64,000 bases of DNA from the NCBI RefSeq assembly GCF_043290135.1, contig NC_134701.1, positions 6,168,001-6,232,000 on the forward strand. The letters are read 5' to 3'. The translations under genes and the position numbers were made by a program. Shown here piece after piece: positions 43,001-55,700 of the stretch (position 1 is its first letter; every line of letters begins with the position of its first letter). The notes under the pieces are model-generated. The model saw nothing but the letters and a program-made list of their open reading frames with translations, made no database searches and was not told the DNA's origin. Source of the stretch: Rhipicephalus microplus. Taxonomy: Eukaryota; Arthropoda; Arachnida; Ixodida; Ixodidae.

Positions 43001-44941
43001 TGGCGCAATTGGCTAGCGCGATCGGCTGTTAACCGAAATTTGGAGGTACGAGTCCACCCGGTGGTGGTGCGGCGCTTTTTTTTTGGGCTGATAGCTTTGA
43101 AGAAATGTTCTGATGGTGGTGAGAGTGGAGCACATCTGTCTCCGTGGCGCAATTGGCTAGCGCGATCGGCTGTTAACCGAGAGGTTGGAAGTTGGAGCCC
43201 ACCCGGTGGTGGTGCGGCGATTTTTTTTCCTTTTGGCTGATAGCTCTGAAGAAATGTTCTGACGGTGGTGAGAGTGGAGCACGACTGTCTCCATGGCGCA
43301 ATTTGCTATGCGATCGGCTGTCAACTGAAAGGTTGGAGGTTCGAGTCCCGTGGGAGTGGTGTATTGCTTTTTTTTCTTTGGGCTGATAGCTTTGAAGATG
43401 TGTTCTGATGGTGGTAAGAGTGGAGCACGACTGTCTCCGTGGCGCAATTGGCTAGCGCTATCGGCTGTTAACCGAAAGGTTGGAGGTTCGGGCCCACCTG
43501 GTGGTGGTGCGGCGCTTTTTTTTCTTTGGGCTGATAGCTTTGAAGATATGTTCTGATGGTGGTGAGAGTGGAGCACGACTGTCTCCGTGGCGCAATTGGC
43601 TAGCGCGATCGGCTGTTAACCGAAAGGTTGATGGTACGAGCCCACCCGGTGGTGGTGCGGTGCTTTTTTTTCTTTGGGCTGATAGCTTTGAAGATATGTT
43701 CTGATGGTGGTGAGAGTGGAGCAGGACTGTCTCCGTGGCGCAATCGGCTAACTCGGTCGGCTGTTAACCGAAAGGTTGGAGGTACGAGCCCTCCCGGGAG
43801 TGGTGTGTTGCTTTTTTTTATTTTGGGCTGATAGCTTTGAAGATATGTTCTGATGGTGGTGAGAGTGGAGCACGACTGTCTCCGTTGCGCAATCGGCTAA
43901 CGCGATCGGCTGTTAACCGAAAGGTTGGAGGTGCGAGCCCTCCCGGGAGTGGTGTGTTGCTTTTTTTATTTTGGGCTGATAGCTTTGAAGATATGTTCTG
44001 ATGGTGGTGAGAGAGGAGCACGACTGTCTCCGTGGCGCAATTGGCTAGCGCAATCGGCTGTTAACCGAAAGGTTCGAGGTACGAGCCCAACCGGTGGTGG
44101 TGCGGCGCTTTTTTTTCTTTGGGATGATATCTTTGAAGATATGTTCTGATGGTGTTGAGAGTGGAGCAGGACTGTCTCCGTGGCGCAATGGGCTAGCGCT
44201 ATCGGCTCTTAACCGAAATTTTGGAGGTACGAGCCCACCCGGTGGTGGTGCGGCGCTTGTTTTTCTTTGGGCTGATAGCTTTGAAGATATGTTCTGATGG
44301 TGGTGAGAGTGGAGCACGACTGTCTCCGTGGCGCAATCGGCTAACGCGATCGGCTGTTAACCGAAAGGTTGGAGGTACGAGCCCTCCCGGGAGTGGTGTG
44401 TTGCTTTTTTTATTTTGGGCTGATAGCTTTGAAGATATGTTCTGATGGTGGTGAGAGTGGAGCACGACTGTCTCCGTGGCGCAATTGGCTAGCGCGATCG
44501 GCTGTTAACCGAAAGGTTGGAGGTACGAGCAAACCCGGTGGTGGTGCGGCGCTTTTTTTTCTTTGGGCTGATAGCTTTGAAGATATGTTCTGATGGTGGT
44601 GAGAGTGGAGCATGACTGTCTCCATGGCGCAATTGGCTATTCGATCGGCTGTTAACTGAAAGGTTTGAGGTTCGAGCCCTGCCGGGAGTGTTGTGTTGCT
44701 TTTTTTATTTTGGGCTGATAGCAATGAAGATATGTAATGATGGTGGTGAGAGTGGAGCACGACTGTCTCTGTGGCGCAATTGGCTAGCGCGATCGGCGGT
44801 TAACCGAAAGGTTGGAGGTTCCAGCCCTCCCGGGAGTGGTGTGTTGCTTTTTTTATTTTGGGCTGATAGCTTTGAAAATATGTTCTGATGGTGGTGAGTG
44901 TGGAGCAGGACTGTCTCAGTGGCGCAATTGGCTAGCGCGAT

Positions 44942-44991
44942 CGGCTGTTAACCGAAAGGTTGGAGGTACGAGCCTACCCGGGAGTGGTGTG
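44942..44991 (+). other. Exchange junction inside the T arm (GTT unit to TTTGAGC-type tail)
   Basis: The T-arm reads gagcctacccgggagtgg. The gagcctaccc half belongs to beta units that normally continue cggtggagg, and the cgggagtgg half belongs to alpha units. The same join occurs near 45415 and, through block duplication, near 54690-54739 and 55163. This shows that exchange takes place within the short identical cccgg stretch. Confidence 0.6.
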
Positions 44992-47709
44992 TTGCTTTTT
45001 TTTCTTTGGGCTTATAGTTTTGAAGATATGTTCTCATGGTGGTGAGAGTGGAGCAGGACTGTCTCCGTGGCGCAATTGGCTAGCGCGATCGGCTGTTAAC
45101 CGAAATTTGGAGGTACGAGTCCACCCGGTGGTGGTGCGGCGCTTTTTTTTTGGGGCTGATAGCTTTGAAGAAATGTTCTGATGGTGGTGAGAGTGGAGCA
45201 CATCTGTCTCCGTGGCGCAATTGGCTAGCGCGATCGGCTGTTAACCGAAAGGTTGGAGGTTTGAGCCCTCCCGGGAGTGGTGTGTTGCTTTTTTTATTTT
45301 GGGCTGATAGCTTTGAAAATATGTTCTGATGGTGGTGAGTGTGGAGCAGGACTGTCTCAGTGGCGCAATTGGCTAGCGCGATTGGCTGTAAACCGAAAGG
45401 TTGGAGGTACGAGCCTACCCGGGAGTGGTGTGTTGCTTTTTTTTCTTTGGGCTTATAGTTTTGAAGATATGTTCTCATGGTGGTGAGAGTGGAGCAGGAC
45501 TGTCTCCGTGGCGCAATTGGCTAGCGCGATCGGCTGTTAACCGAAATTTGGAGGTACGAGTCCACCCGGTGGTGGTGCGGCGCTTTTTTTTTTGGGCTGA
45601 TAGCTTTGAAGAAATGTTCTGATGGTGGTGAGAGTGGAGCACATCTGTCTCCGTGGCGCAATTGGCTAGCGCGATCGGCTGTTAACCGAAAGGTTGGAGG
45701 TTTGAGCCCTCCCGGGAGTGGTGTGTTGCTTTTTTTATTTTGGGCTGATAGCTTTGAAACTATGTTCTGATGGTGGTGAGTGTGGAGCAGGACTGTCTCC
45801 GTGGCGCAATTGGCTAGCGCGATTGGCTGTAAACCGAAAGGTTGGAGGTACGAGCCTACCCGGTGGAGGTGCGGCGCTTTTTTTTCTTTGCGCTGATAGC
45901 TTTGAAGATATGTTCTGATGGTGGTGAGAGTGGAGCACGACTGTCTCCGTGGCGCAATCGGCTAACGCGATCGGCTGTTAACCGAAAGGTTGGAGGTACG
46001 AGCCCTCCCGGGAGTGGTGTGTTGCTTTTTTTTATTTTGGGCTGATAGCTTTGAAGATATGTTCTGATGGTGGTGAGAGTGGAGCACGACTGTCTCCGTG
46101 GCGCAATTGGCAAGCGCGATCGGCTGTTAACCGAAAGGTTGGAGGTACGAGCCCACCCGGTGGTGGTGCGGCGTTTTTTTTTCTTTGGGCTGATAGCTTT
46201 GAAGATATGTTCTGATGGTGGTGAGAGTGGAGCACGACTGTCTCCATGGCGCAATTGGCTATTCGATCGGCTGTTAACTGAAAGGTTTGAGGTTCGAGCC
46301 CTGCCGGGAGTGTTGTGTTGCTTTTTTTATTTTGGGCTGATAGCTATGAAGATATGTAATGATGGTGGTGAGAGTGGAGCACGACTGTCTCTGTGGCGCA
46401 ATTGGCTAGCGCGATCGGCGGTTAACCGAAAGGTTGGAGGTTCGAGCCCTCCCGGGAGTTGTGTGTTTCTTTTTTTATTTTGGGCTGATAGCTTTGAAAA
46501 TATGTTCTGATGGTGGTGAGTGTGGAGCAGGACTGTCTCCGTGGCGCAATTGGCTAGCGCGATCGGCTGTTAACCGAAAGGTTGGAGGTACGAGCCTACC
46601 CGGTGGAGGTGCGGCGCTTTTTTTTCTTTGGGCTGATAGCTTTGAAGATATGTTCTGATGGTGGTGAGAGTGGAGCACGACTGTCTCCGTGGCGCAATTG
46701 GCTAGCGTGATCGGCTGTTAACCGAGAGGTTGGAAGTTGGAGCCCACCCGGTGGTGGTGCGGCGATTTTTTTTCCTTTTGGCTGATAGCTCTGAAGAAAT
46801 GTTCTGACGGTGGTGAGAGTGGAGCACGACTGTCTCCATGGCGCAATTGGCTATGCGATCGGCTGTCAACTGAAAGGTTGGAGGTTCGAGTCCCGCGGGA
46901 GTGGTGTATTGCTTTTTTTTCTTTGGGCTGATAGCTTTGAAGATGTGTTCTGATGGTGGTAAGAGTGGAGCACGACTGTCTCCGTGGCGCATTTGGCTAG
47001 CGCTATCGGCTGTTAACCGAAAGGTTGGAGGTTCGGGCCCACCTGGTGATGGTGCGGCGCTTTTTTTTCTTTGGGCTGATAGCTTTGAAGATATGTTCTG
47101 ATGGTGGTGAGAGTGGAGCACGACTGTCTCCGTGGCGCAATTGGCTAGCGCGATCGGCTGTTAACCGAAAGGTTGAAGGTACGAGCCCACCCGGTGGTGG
47201 TGCGGCGCTTTTTTTTCTTTGGGCTGATAGCTTTGAAGATATGTTCTGATGGTGGTGAGAGTGGAGCAGGACTGTCTTCGTGGCGCAATCGACTAACGCG
47301 ATCGGCTGTTAACCGAAAGGTTGGAGGTGCGAGCCCTCCCGGGAGTGGTGTGTTGCTTTTTTTATTTTGGGCTGATAGCTTAGAAGATTTGTTCTGATGG
47401 TGGTGAGAGTGGAGCACGACTGTCTCCGTCGCGCAATTTGCTAGCGCGATCGGCTGTTAACCGAAAGGTTGGAGGTACGAGCCCACACGGTGGTGGTCCG
47501 GCACTTTTTTATTCTTTGGACTGATAGCTCTGAAGAAATGTTCTGACGGTGGTGAGAGTGGAGCACGACTGTCTCCGTGGCGCAATTGGCTATGCGAAAT
47601 GCTGTTAACCGGAAGGTTGGAGGTTCGAGCCCTCCCGGGAGTGGTGTGTTGCTTTTTTTTGAGGCTGATAGCTTTGAAGATATGTTTTGATGGTGGTGAG
47701 AGTGGAGCA

Positions 47710-47799
47710 GGACTGTCTCCGTGGCGCAATAGGCTAGCGCGATCGGCTGTTAACCGAAAGGTTGGAGGTACGAGCCCACCCGGTGTGGTGCGGCGCTTT
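47710..47799 (+). pseudogene. tRNA-Asn-like unit with shortened acceptor end
   Basis: A unit related to the body at 3246. Its T-arm and acceptor end read gcccacccggtgtggtgcggcgc, with bases lost from the usual ccggtggtggtgcgg. The acceptor 3' strand is therefore shortened. A copy lies at +9748, near 57532. Confidence 0.55.
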
Positions 47800-48387
47800 T
47801 TTTCTTTGGGCTCATAGCTCTGAAGAAATGTTCTGACGGTGGTGAGAGTGGAGCACGACTGTCTCCGTGGCGCATTTGGCTAGCGCGATCGGCTGTTAAC
47901 TAAAAGGTTGGAGGTACGAGCCCTCCCGGGAGTGGTGTGTTGCTTTTTTTTCTTTGGGCTGATAGCTTTGAAAATATGTTCTGATGGTGGTGAGTGTTGA
48001 GCAGGACTGTCTCCGTGAAGCAATTGGCTAGCGCGATCGGCTGTTAACCGAAAGGTTGGAGGTACGAGCCCACCCGGTGCTGGTGCGGCGCTTTCTTTTC
48101 TTTGGGCTGATAGCTTTGAAGATATGTTCTGATGGTGGTGAGAGTGGAGCACGACTGTCCCCGTGGCGCAATAGGCTAGCGCGATCGGCTGTTAACCGAA
48201 AGGTTGGAGGTTTGAGCCCTCCCGGGAGTGGTGTGTTGCTTTTTTTTCTTTGGGCTGATAGTTTTGAAGATATGTTCTCATGGTGGTGAGATTGGAGCAC
48301 GACTGTCTCCGTGGCGCTATTGGCTAGCGCGATCGGCTGTTAACCGAAAGGTTGGAGGTTCGAGCCCACCCGGTGGTGGTGCGGCGC

Positions 48388-48398
48388 TTTATTTCTTT
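48388..48398 (+). terminator. Degenerate terminator without a T4 run
   Basis: The unit with its body at 48305 has T3-A-T3-C-T3 after the trailer, so no run of four Ts remains. It recurs at 58136-58146 by block duplication. These are the only two units I noticed without any T4 run. If transcribed, such a unit would read into the next one. Confidence 0.6.
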
Positions 48399-48895
48399 GG
48401 GCTGAAAGGTTTGAAGATGTGTTCTGATGGTGGTAAGAGTGGAGCACGACTGTCTCCGTGGCGCAATTGGCTAGCGCGATCGGCTGTTAACCGAAAGGTT
48501 GGAGGTTTGAGCCCTCCCGGGAGTGGTGTGTTGCTTTTTTTATTTTGGGCTGATAGCTTTGAAAATATGTTCTGATGGTGGTGAGTGTGAAGCAGGACTG
48601 TCTCCGTGGCGCAATTGGCTAGCGTGATCGGCTGTAAACCGAAAGGTTGGAGGTACGAGCCTACCCGGTGGAGGTGCGGCGCTTTTTTTTCTTTGGGCTG
48701 ATAGCTTTGAAGATATGTTCTGATGGTGGTGAGATTGGAGCACGACTTTCTCCGTGGCGCAATCGGCTAACGCGATCGGCTGTTAACCGAAAGGTTGGAG
48801 GTACGAGCCCTCCCGGGAGTGGTGTGTTGCTGTTTTTATTTTGGGCTGATAGCTTTGAAGATATGTTCTGATGGTGGTGAGAGTGGAGCACGACT

Positions 48896-48968
48896 GTCTC
48901 CGTGGCGCAATTGGCTAGCGCGATCGGCTGTAACCGAAAGGTTGGAGGTACGAGCCCACCCGGTGGTG
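48896..48968 (+). pseudogene. tRNA-Asn-like unit with six-base anticodon loop
   Basis: The loop reads CTGTAA because one T is lost from CTGTTAA, so the loop has six bases and no standard anticodon. The body is otherwise an ordinary beta unit. The same deletion is at 58644, at +9748. Confidence 0.65.
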
Positions 48969-49779
48969 GTGCGGCGCTTTTTTTTCTTTGGGCTGATAGC
49001 TTTGAAGATATGTTCTGATGGTGGTGAGAGTGGAGCACGACTGTCTCCATGGCGCAATTGGCTATTCGATCGGCTGTTAACTGAAAGGTTTGAGGTTCGA
49101 GCCCTGCCGGGGGTGTTGTGTTGCTTTTTTTATTTTGGGCTGATAGCTATGAAGATATGTAATGATGGTGGTGAGAGTGGAGCACGACTGTCTCTGTGGC
49201 GCAATTGGCTAGCGCGATCGGCGGTTAACCGAAAGGTTGGAGGTTCGAGCCCTCCCGGGAGTGGTGTGTTTCTTTTTTTATTTTGGGCTGATAGCTTTGA
49301 AAATATGTTCTGATGGTGGTGAGTGTGGAGCAGGACTGTCTCCGTGGCGCAATTGGCTAGCGCGATCGGCTGTTAACCGAAAGGTTGGAGGTACGAGCCT
49401 ACCCGGTGGAGGTGCGGCGCTTTTTTTTCTTTGGGCTGATAGCTTTTAAGATATGTTCTGATGGTGGTGAGAGTGGAGCAAGACTGTCTCCGTGGCGCAA
49501 TTGGCTAGCGCGATCGGCTGTTAACCGAGAGGTTGGAAGTTGGAGCCCACCCGGTGGTGGTGCGGCGATTTTTTTTCCTTTTGGCTGATAGCTCTGAAGA
49601 AATGTTCTGACGGTGGTGAGAGTGGAGCACGACTGTCTCCATGGCGCAATTTGCTATGCGATCGGCTGTCAACTGAAAGGTTGGAGGTTCGAGTCCCGTG
49701 GGAGTGGTGTATTGCTTTTTTTCTTTGGGCTGATAGCTTTGAAGATGTGTTTTGATGGTGGTAAGAGTGGAGCACGACT

Positions 49780-52700
49780 GTCTCCGTGGCGCAATTGGCT
49801 AGCGCTATCGGCTGTTAACCGAAAGGTTGGAGGTTCGGGCCCACCTGGTGGTGGTGCGGCGCTTTTTTTTCTTTGGGCTGATAGCTTTGAAGATATGTTC
49901 TGATGGTGGTGAGAGTGGAGCACGACTGTCTCCGTGGCGCAATTGGCTAGCGCGATCGGCTGTTAACCGAAAGGTTGAAGGTACGAGCCCACCCGGTGGT
50001 GGTGCGGCGCTTTTTTTTCTTTGGGCTGATAGCTTTGAAGATATGTTCTGATGGTGGTGAGAGTGGAGCAGGACTGTCTCCGTGGCGCAATCGGCTAACT
50101 CGGTCGGCTGTTAACCGAAAGGTTGGAGGTACGAGCCCTCCCGGGAGTGGTGTGTTGCTTTTTTTTATTTTGGGCTGATAGCTTTGAAGATATGTTCTGA
50201 TGGTGGTGAGAGTGGAGCACGACTGTCTCCATTGCGCAATCGGCTAACGCGATCGGCTGTTAACCGAAAGGTTGGAGGTGCGAGCCCTCCCGGGAGTGGT
50301 GTGTTGCTTTTTTTATTTTGGGCTGATAGCTTTGAAGATATGTTCTGATGGTGGTGAGAGTGGAGCACGACTGTCTCCGTGGCGCAATTGGCTAGCGCAA
50401 TCGGCTGTTAACCGAAAGGTTGGAGGTACGAGCCCAACCGGTGGTGGTGCGGCGGTTTTTTTTCTTTGGGATGATAGCTTTGAAGATATGTTCTGATGGT
50501 GGTGAGAGTGGAGCAAGACTGTCTCCGTGGCACAATTGGCTAGCGCGATCGGCTGTTAACCGAGAGGTTGGAAGTTGGAGCCCACCCGGTGGTGGTGCAG
50601 CGATTTTTTTTCCTTTTGGCTGATAGCTCTGAAGAAATGTTCTGACGGTGGTGAGAGTGGAGCACGACTGTCTCCATGGCGCAATTTGCTATGCGATCGG
50701 CTGTCAACTGAAAGGTTGGAGGTTCGAGTCCCGTGGGAGTGGTGTATTGCTTTTTTTTCTTTGGGCTGATAGCTTTGAAGATGTGTTCTGATGGTGGTAA
50801 GAGTGGAGCACGACTGTCTCCGTGGCGCAATTGGCTAGCGCTATCGGCTGTTAACCGAAAGGTTGGAGGTTCGGGCCCACCTGGTGGTGGTGCGGCGCTT
50901 TTTTTTCTTTGGGCTGATAGCTTTGAAGATATGTTCTGATGGTGGTGAGAGTGGAGCACGACTGTCTCCGTGGCGCAATTGGCTAGCGCGATCGGCTGTT
51001 AACCGAAAGGTTGAAGGTACGAGCCCACCCGGTGGTGGTGCGGCGCTTTTTTTTCTTTGGGCTGATAGCTTTGAAGATATGTTCTGATGGTGGTGAGAGT
51101 GGAGCAGGACTGTCTCCGTGGCGCAATCGGCTAACTCGGTCGGCTGTTAACCGAAAGGTTGGAGGTACGAGCCCTCCCGGGAGTGGTGTGTTGCTTTTTT
51201 TTATTTTGGGCTGATAGCTTTGAAGATATGTTCTGATGGTGGTGAGAGTGGAGCACGACTGTCTCCGTTGCGCAATCGGCTAACGCGATCGGCTGTTAAC
51301 CGAAAGGTTGGAGGTACGAGCCCAACCGGTGGTGGTGCGGCGGTTTTTTTTCTTTGGGATGATAGCTTTGAAGATATGTTCTGATGGTGTTGAGAGTGGA
51401 GCAGGACTGTCTCCGTGGCGCAATGGGCTAGCGCTATCGGCTCTTAACCGAAATTTTGGAGGTACGAGCCCACCCGGTGGTGGTGCGGCGCTTGTTTTTC
51501 TTTGGGCTGATAGCTTTGAAGATATGTTCTGATGGTGGTGAGAGTGGAGCACGACTGTCTCCGTGGCGCAATCGGCTAACGCGATCGGCTGTTAACCGAA
51601 AGGTTGGAGGTACGAGCCCTCCCGGGAGTGGTGTGTTGCTTTTTTTATTTTGGGCTGATAGCTTTGAAGATATGTTCTGATGGTGGTGAGAGTGGAGCAC
51701 GACTGTCTCCGTGGCGCAATTGGCTAGCGCGATCGGCTGTTAACCGAAAGGTTGGAGGTACGAGCAAACCCGGTGGTGGTGCGGCGCTTTTTTTTCTTTG
51801 GGCTGATAGCTTTGAAGATATGTTCTGATGGTGGTGAGAGTGGAGCATGACTGTCTCCATGGCGCAATTGGCTATTCGATCGGCTGTTAACTGAAAGGTT
51901 TGAGGTTCGAGCCCTGCCGGGAGTGTTGTGTTGCTTTTTTAATTTTGGGCTGATAGCAATGAAGATATGTATTGATGGTGGTGAGAGTGGAGCACGACTG
52001 TCTCTGTGGCGCAATTGGCTAGCGCGATCGGCGGTTAACCGAAAGGTTGGAGGTTCAAGCCCTCCCGGGAGTGGTGTGTTGCTTTTTTTATTTTGGGCTG
52101 ATAGCTTTGAAAATATGTTCTGATGGTGGTGAGTGTGGAGCAGGACTGTCTCAGTGGCGCAATTGGCTAGCGCGATCGGCTGTTAACCGAAAGGTTGGAG
52201 GTACGAGCCTACCCGGTGGAGGTGCGGCGCTTTTTTTTCTTTGGGCTGATAGCTTTGAAGATATGTTCCGATGGTGGTGAGAGTGGAGCACGACTGTCTC
52301 CGTGGCGCAATTGGCTAGCGCGATCGGCTGTTAACCGAGAGGTTGGAAGTTGGAGCCCAACCGGTGGTGGTGCGGCGATTTTTTTTTCCTTTTGGCTGAT
52401 AGCTTTGAAAATATGTTCTGATGGTGGTGAGTGTGGAGCAGGACTGTCTCCGTGAAGCAATTGGCTAGCGCGATCGGCTGTTAACCGAAAGGTTGGAGGT
52501 ACGAGCCCACCCGGTGCTGGTGCGGCGCTTTCTTTTCTTTGGGCTGATAGCTTTGAAGATATGTTCTGATGGTGGTGAGAGTGGAGCACGACTGTCCCCG
52601 TGGCGCAATAGGCTAGCGCGATCGGCTGTTAACCGAAAGGTTGGAGGTTTGAGCCCTCCCGGGAGTGGTGTGTTGCTTTTTTTTCTTTGGGCTTATAGTT

Positions 52701-55700
52701 TTGAAGATATGTTCTCATGGTGGTGAGAGTGGAGCAGGACTGTCTCCGTGGCGCAATTGGCTAGCGCGATCGGCTGTTAACCGAAATTTGGAGGTACGAG
52801 TCCACCCGGTGGTGGTGCGGCGCTTTTTTTTTGGGCTGATAGCTTTGAAGAAATGTTCTGATGGTGGTGAGAGTGGAGCACATCTGTCTCCGTGGCGCAA
52901 TTGGCTAGCGCGATCGGCTGTTAACCGAGAGGTTGGAAGTTGGAGCCCACCCGGTGGTGGTGCGGCGATTTTTTTTCCTTTTGGCTGATAGCTCTGAAGA
53001 AATGTTCTGACGGTGGTGAGAGTGGAGCACGACTGTCTCCATGGCGCAATTTGCTATGCGATCGGCTGTCAACTGAAAGGTTGGAGGTTCGAGTCCCGTG
53101 GGAGTGGTGTATTGCTTTTTTTTCTTTGGGCTGATAGCTTTGAAGATGTGTTCTGATGGTGGTAAGAGTGGAGCACGACTGTCTCCGTGGCGCAATTGGC
53201 TAGCGCTATCGGCTGTTAACCGAAAGGTTGGAGGTTCGGGCCCACCTGGTGGTGGTGCGGCGCTTTTTTTTCTTTGGGCTGATAGCTTTGAAGATATGTT
53301 CTGATGGTGGTGAGAGTGGAGCACGACTGTCTCCGTGGCGCAATTGGCTAGCGCGATCGGCTGTTAACCGAAAGGTTGATGGTACGAGCCCACCCGGTGG
53401 TGGTGCGGTGCTTTTTTTTCTTTGGGCTGATAGCTTTGAAGATATGTTCTGATGGTGGTGAGAGTGGAGCAGGACTGTCTCCGTGGCGCAATCGGCTAAC
53501 TCGGTCGGCTGTTAACCGAAAGGTTGGAGGTACGAGCCCTCCCGGGAGTGGTGTGTTGCTTTTTTTTATTTTGGGCTGATAGCTTTGAAGATATGTTCTG
53601 ATGGTGGTGAGAGTGGAGCACGACTGTCTCCGTTGCGCAATCGGCTAACGCGATCGGCTGTTAACCGAAAGGTTGGAGGTGCGAGCCCTCCCGGGAGTGG
53701 TGTGTTGCTTTTTTTATTTTGGGCTGATAGCTTTGAAGATATGTTCTGATGGTGGTGAGAGAGGAGCACGACTGTCTCCGTGGCGCAATTGGCTAGCGCA
53801 ATCGGCTGTTAACCGAAAGGTTCGAGGTACGAGCCCAACCGGTGGTGGTGCGGCGCTTTTTTTTCTTTGGGATGATATCTTTGAAGATATGTTCTGATGG
53901 TGTTGAGAGTGGAGCAGGACTGTCTCCGTGGCGCAATGGGCTAGCGCTATCGGCTCTTAACCGAAATTTTGGAGGTACGAGCCCACCCGGTGGTGGTGCG
54001 GCGCTTGTTTTTCTTTGGGCTGATAGCTTTGAAGATATGTTCTGATGGTGGTGAGAGTGGAGCACGACTGTCTCCGTGGCGCAATCGGCTAACGCGATCG
54101 GCTGTTAACCGAAAGGTTGGAGGTACGAGCCCTCCCGGGAGTGGTGTGTTGCTTTTTTTATTTTGGGCTGATAGCTTTGAAGATATGTTCTGATGGTGGT
54201 GAGAGTGGAGCACGACTGTCTCCGTGGCGCAATTGGCTAGCGCGATCGGCTGTTAACCGAAAGGTTGGAGGTACGAGCAAACCCGGTGGTGGTGCGGCGC
54301 TTTTTTTTCTTTGGGCTGATAGCTTTGAAGATATGTTCTGATGGTGGTGAGAGTGGAGCATGACTGTCTCCATGGCGCAATTGGCTATTCGATCGGCTGT
54401 TAACTGAAAGGTTTGAGGTTCGAGCCCTGCCGGGAGTGTTGTGTTGCTTTTTTTATTTTGGGCTGATAGCAATGAAGATATGTAATGATGGTGGTGAGAG
54501 TGGAGCACGACTGTCTCTGTGGCGCAATTGGCTAGCGCGATCGGCGGTTAACCGAAAGGTTGGAGGTTCAAGCCCTCCCGGGAGTGGTGTGTTGCTTTTT
54601 TTATTTTGGGCTGATAGCTTTGAAAATATGTTCTGATGGTGGTGAGTGTGGAGCAGGACTGTCTCAGTGGCGCAATTGGCTAGCGCGATCGGCTGTTAAC
54701 CGAAAGGTTGGAGGTACGAGCCTACCCGGGAGTGGTGTGTTGCTTTTTTTTCTTTGGGCTTATAGTTTTGAAGATATGTTCTCATGGTGGTGAGAGTGGA
54801 GCAGGACTGTCTCCGTGGCGCAATTGGCTAGCGCGATCGGCTGTTAACCGAAATTTGGAGGTACGAGTCCACCCGGTGGTGGTGCGGCGCTTTTTTTTTG
54901 GGGCTGATAGCTTTGAAGAAATGTTCTGATGGTGGTGAGAGTGGAGCACATCTGTCTCCGTGGCGCAATTGGCTAGCGCGATCGGCTGTTAACCGAAAGG
55001 TTGGAGGTTTGAGCCCTCCCGGGAGTGGTGTGTTGCTTTTTTTATTTTGGGCTGATAGCTTTGAAAATATGTTCTGATGGTGGTGAGTGTGGAGCAGGAC
55101 TGTCTCAGTGGCGCAATTGGCTAGCGCGATTGGCTGTAAACCGAAAGGTTGGAGGTACGAGCCTACCCGGGAGTGGTGTGTTGCTTTTTTTTCTTTGGGC
55201 TTATAGTTTTGAAGATATGTTCTCATGGTGGTGAGAGTGGAGCAGGACTGTCTCCGTGGCGCAATTGGCTAGCGCGATCGGCTGTTAACCGAAATTTGGA
55301 GGTACGAGTCCACCCGGTGGTGGTGCGGCGCTTTTTTTTTTGGGCTGATAGCTTTGAAGAAATGTTCTGATGGTGGTGAGAGTGGAGCACATCTGTCTCC
55401 GTGGCGCAATTGGCTAGCGCGATCGGCTGTTAACCGAAAGGTTGGAGGTTTGAGCCCTCCCGGGAGTGGTGTGTTGCTTTTTTTATTTTGGGCTGATAGC
55501 TTTGAAACTATGTTCTGATGGTGGTGAGTGTGGAGCAGGACTGTCTCCGTGGCGCAATTGGCTAGCGCGATTGGCTGTAAACCGAAAGGTTGGAGGTACG
55601 AGCCTACCCGGTGGAGGTGCGGCGCTTTTTTTTCTTTGCGCTGATAGCTTTGAAGATATGTTCTGATGGTGGTGAGAGTGGAGCACGACTGTCTCCGTGG

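Larger units (their letters stand above)
40032..49779 (+). repeat. Higher-order block J, copy 1 (9748 bp, about 66 units)
   Basis: This block is followed by a second copy that is nearly base-for-base identical at an offset of 9748. The few differences I noticed include aggttccagccc near 44820 against aggttcaagccc near 54568, and gcgcatttgg near 46991 against gcgcaattgg near 56739. The block includes block K copy 2 (40625-44321). GTC units lie at 40922, 43287, 46832 and 49635. CTT units lie at 41661 and 44174, and GTA units at 45354, 45795 and 48600. Confidence 0.85.

Noticed and set aside
48795..49313. 172-codon open frame (+), also at 58543-59061
   Set aside because: It is created by the one-base loss in the anticodon loop at 48896, which changes the frame between units. 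It is not a coding gain.
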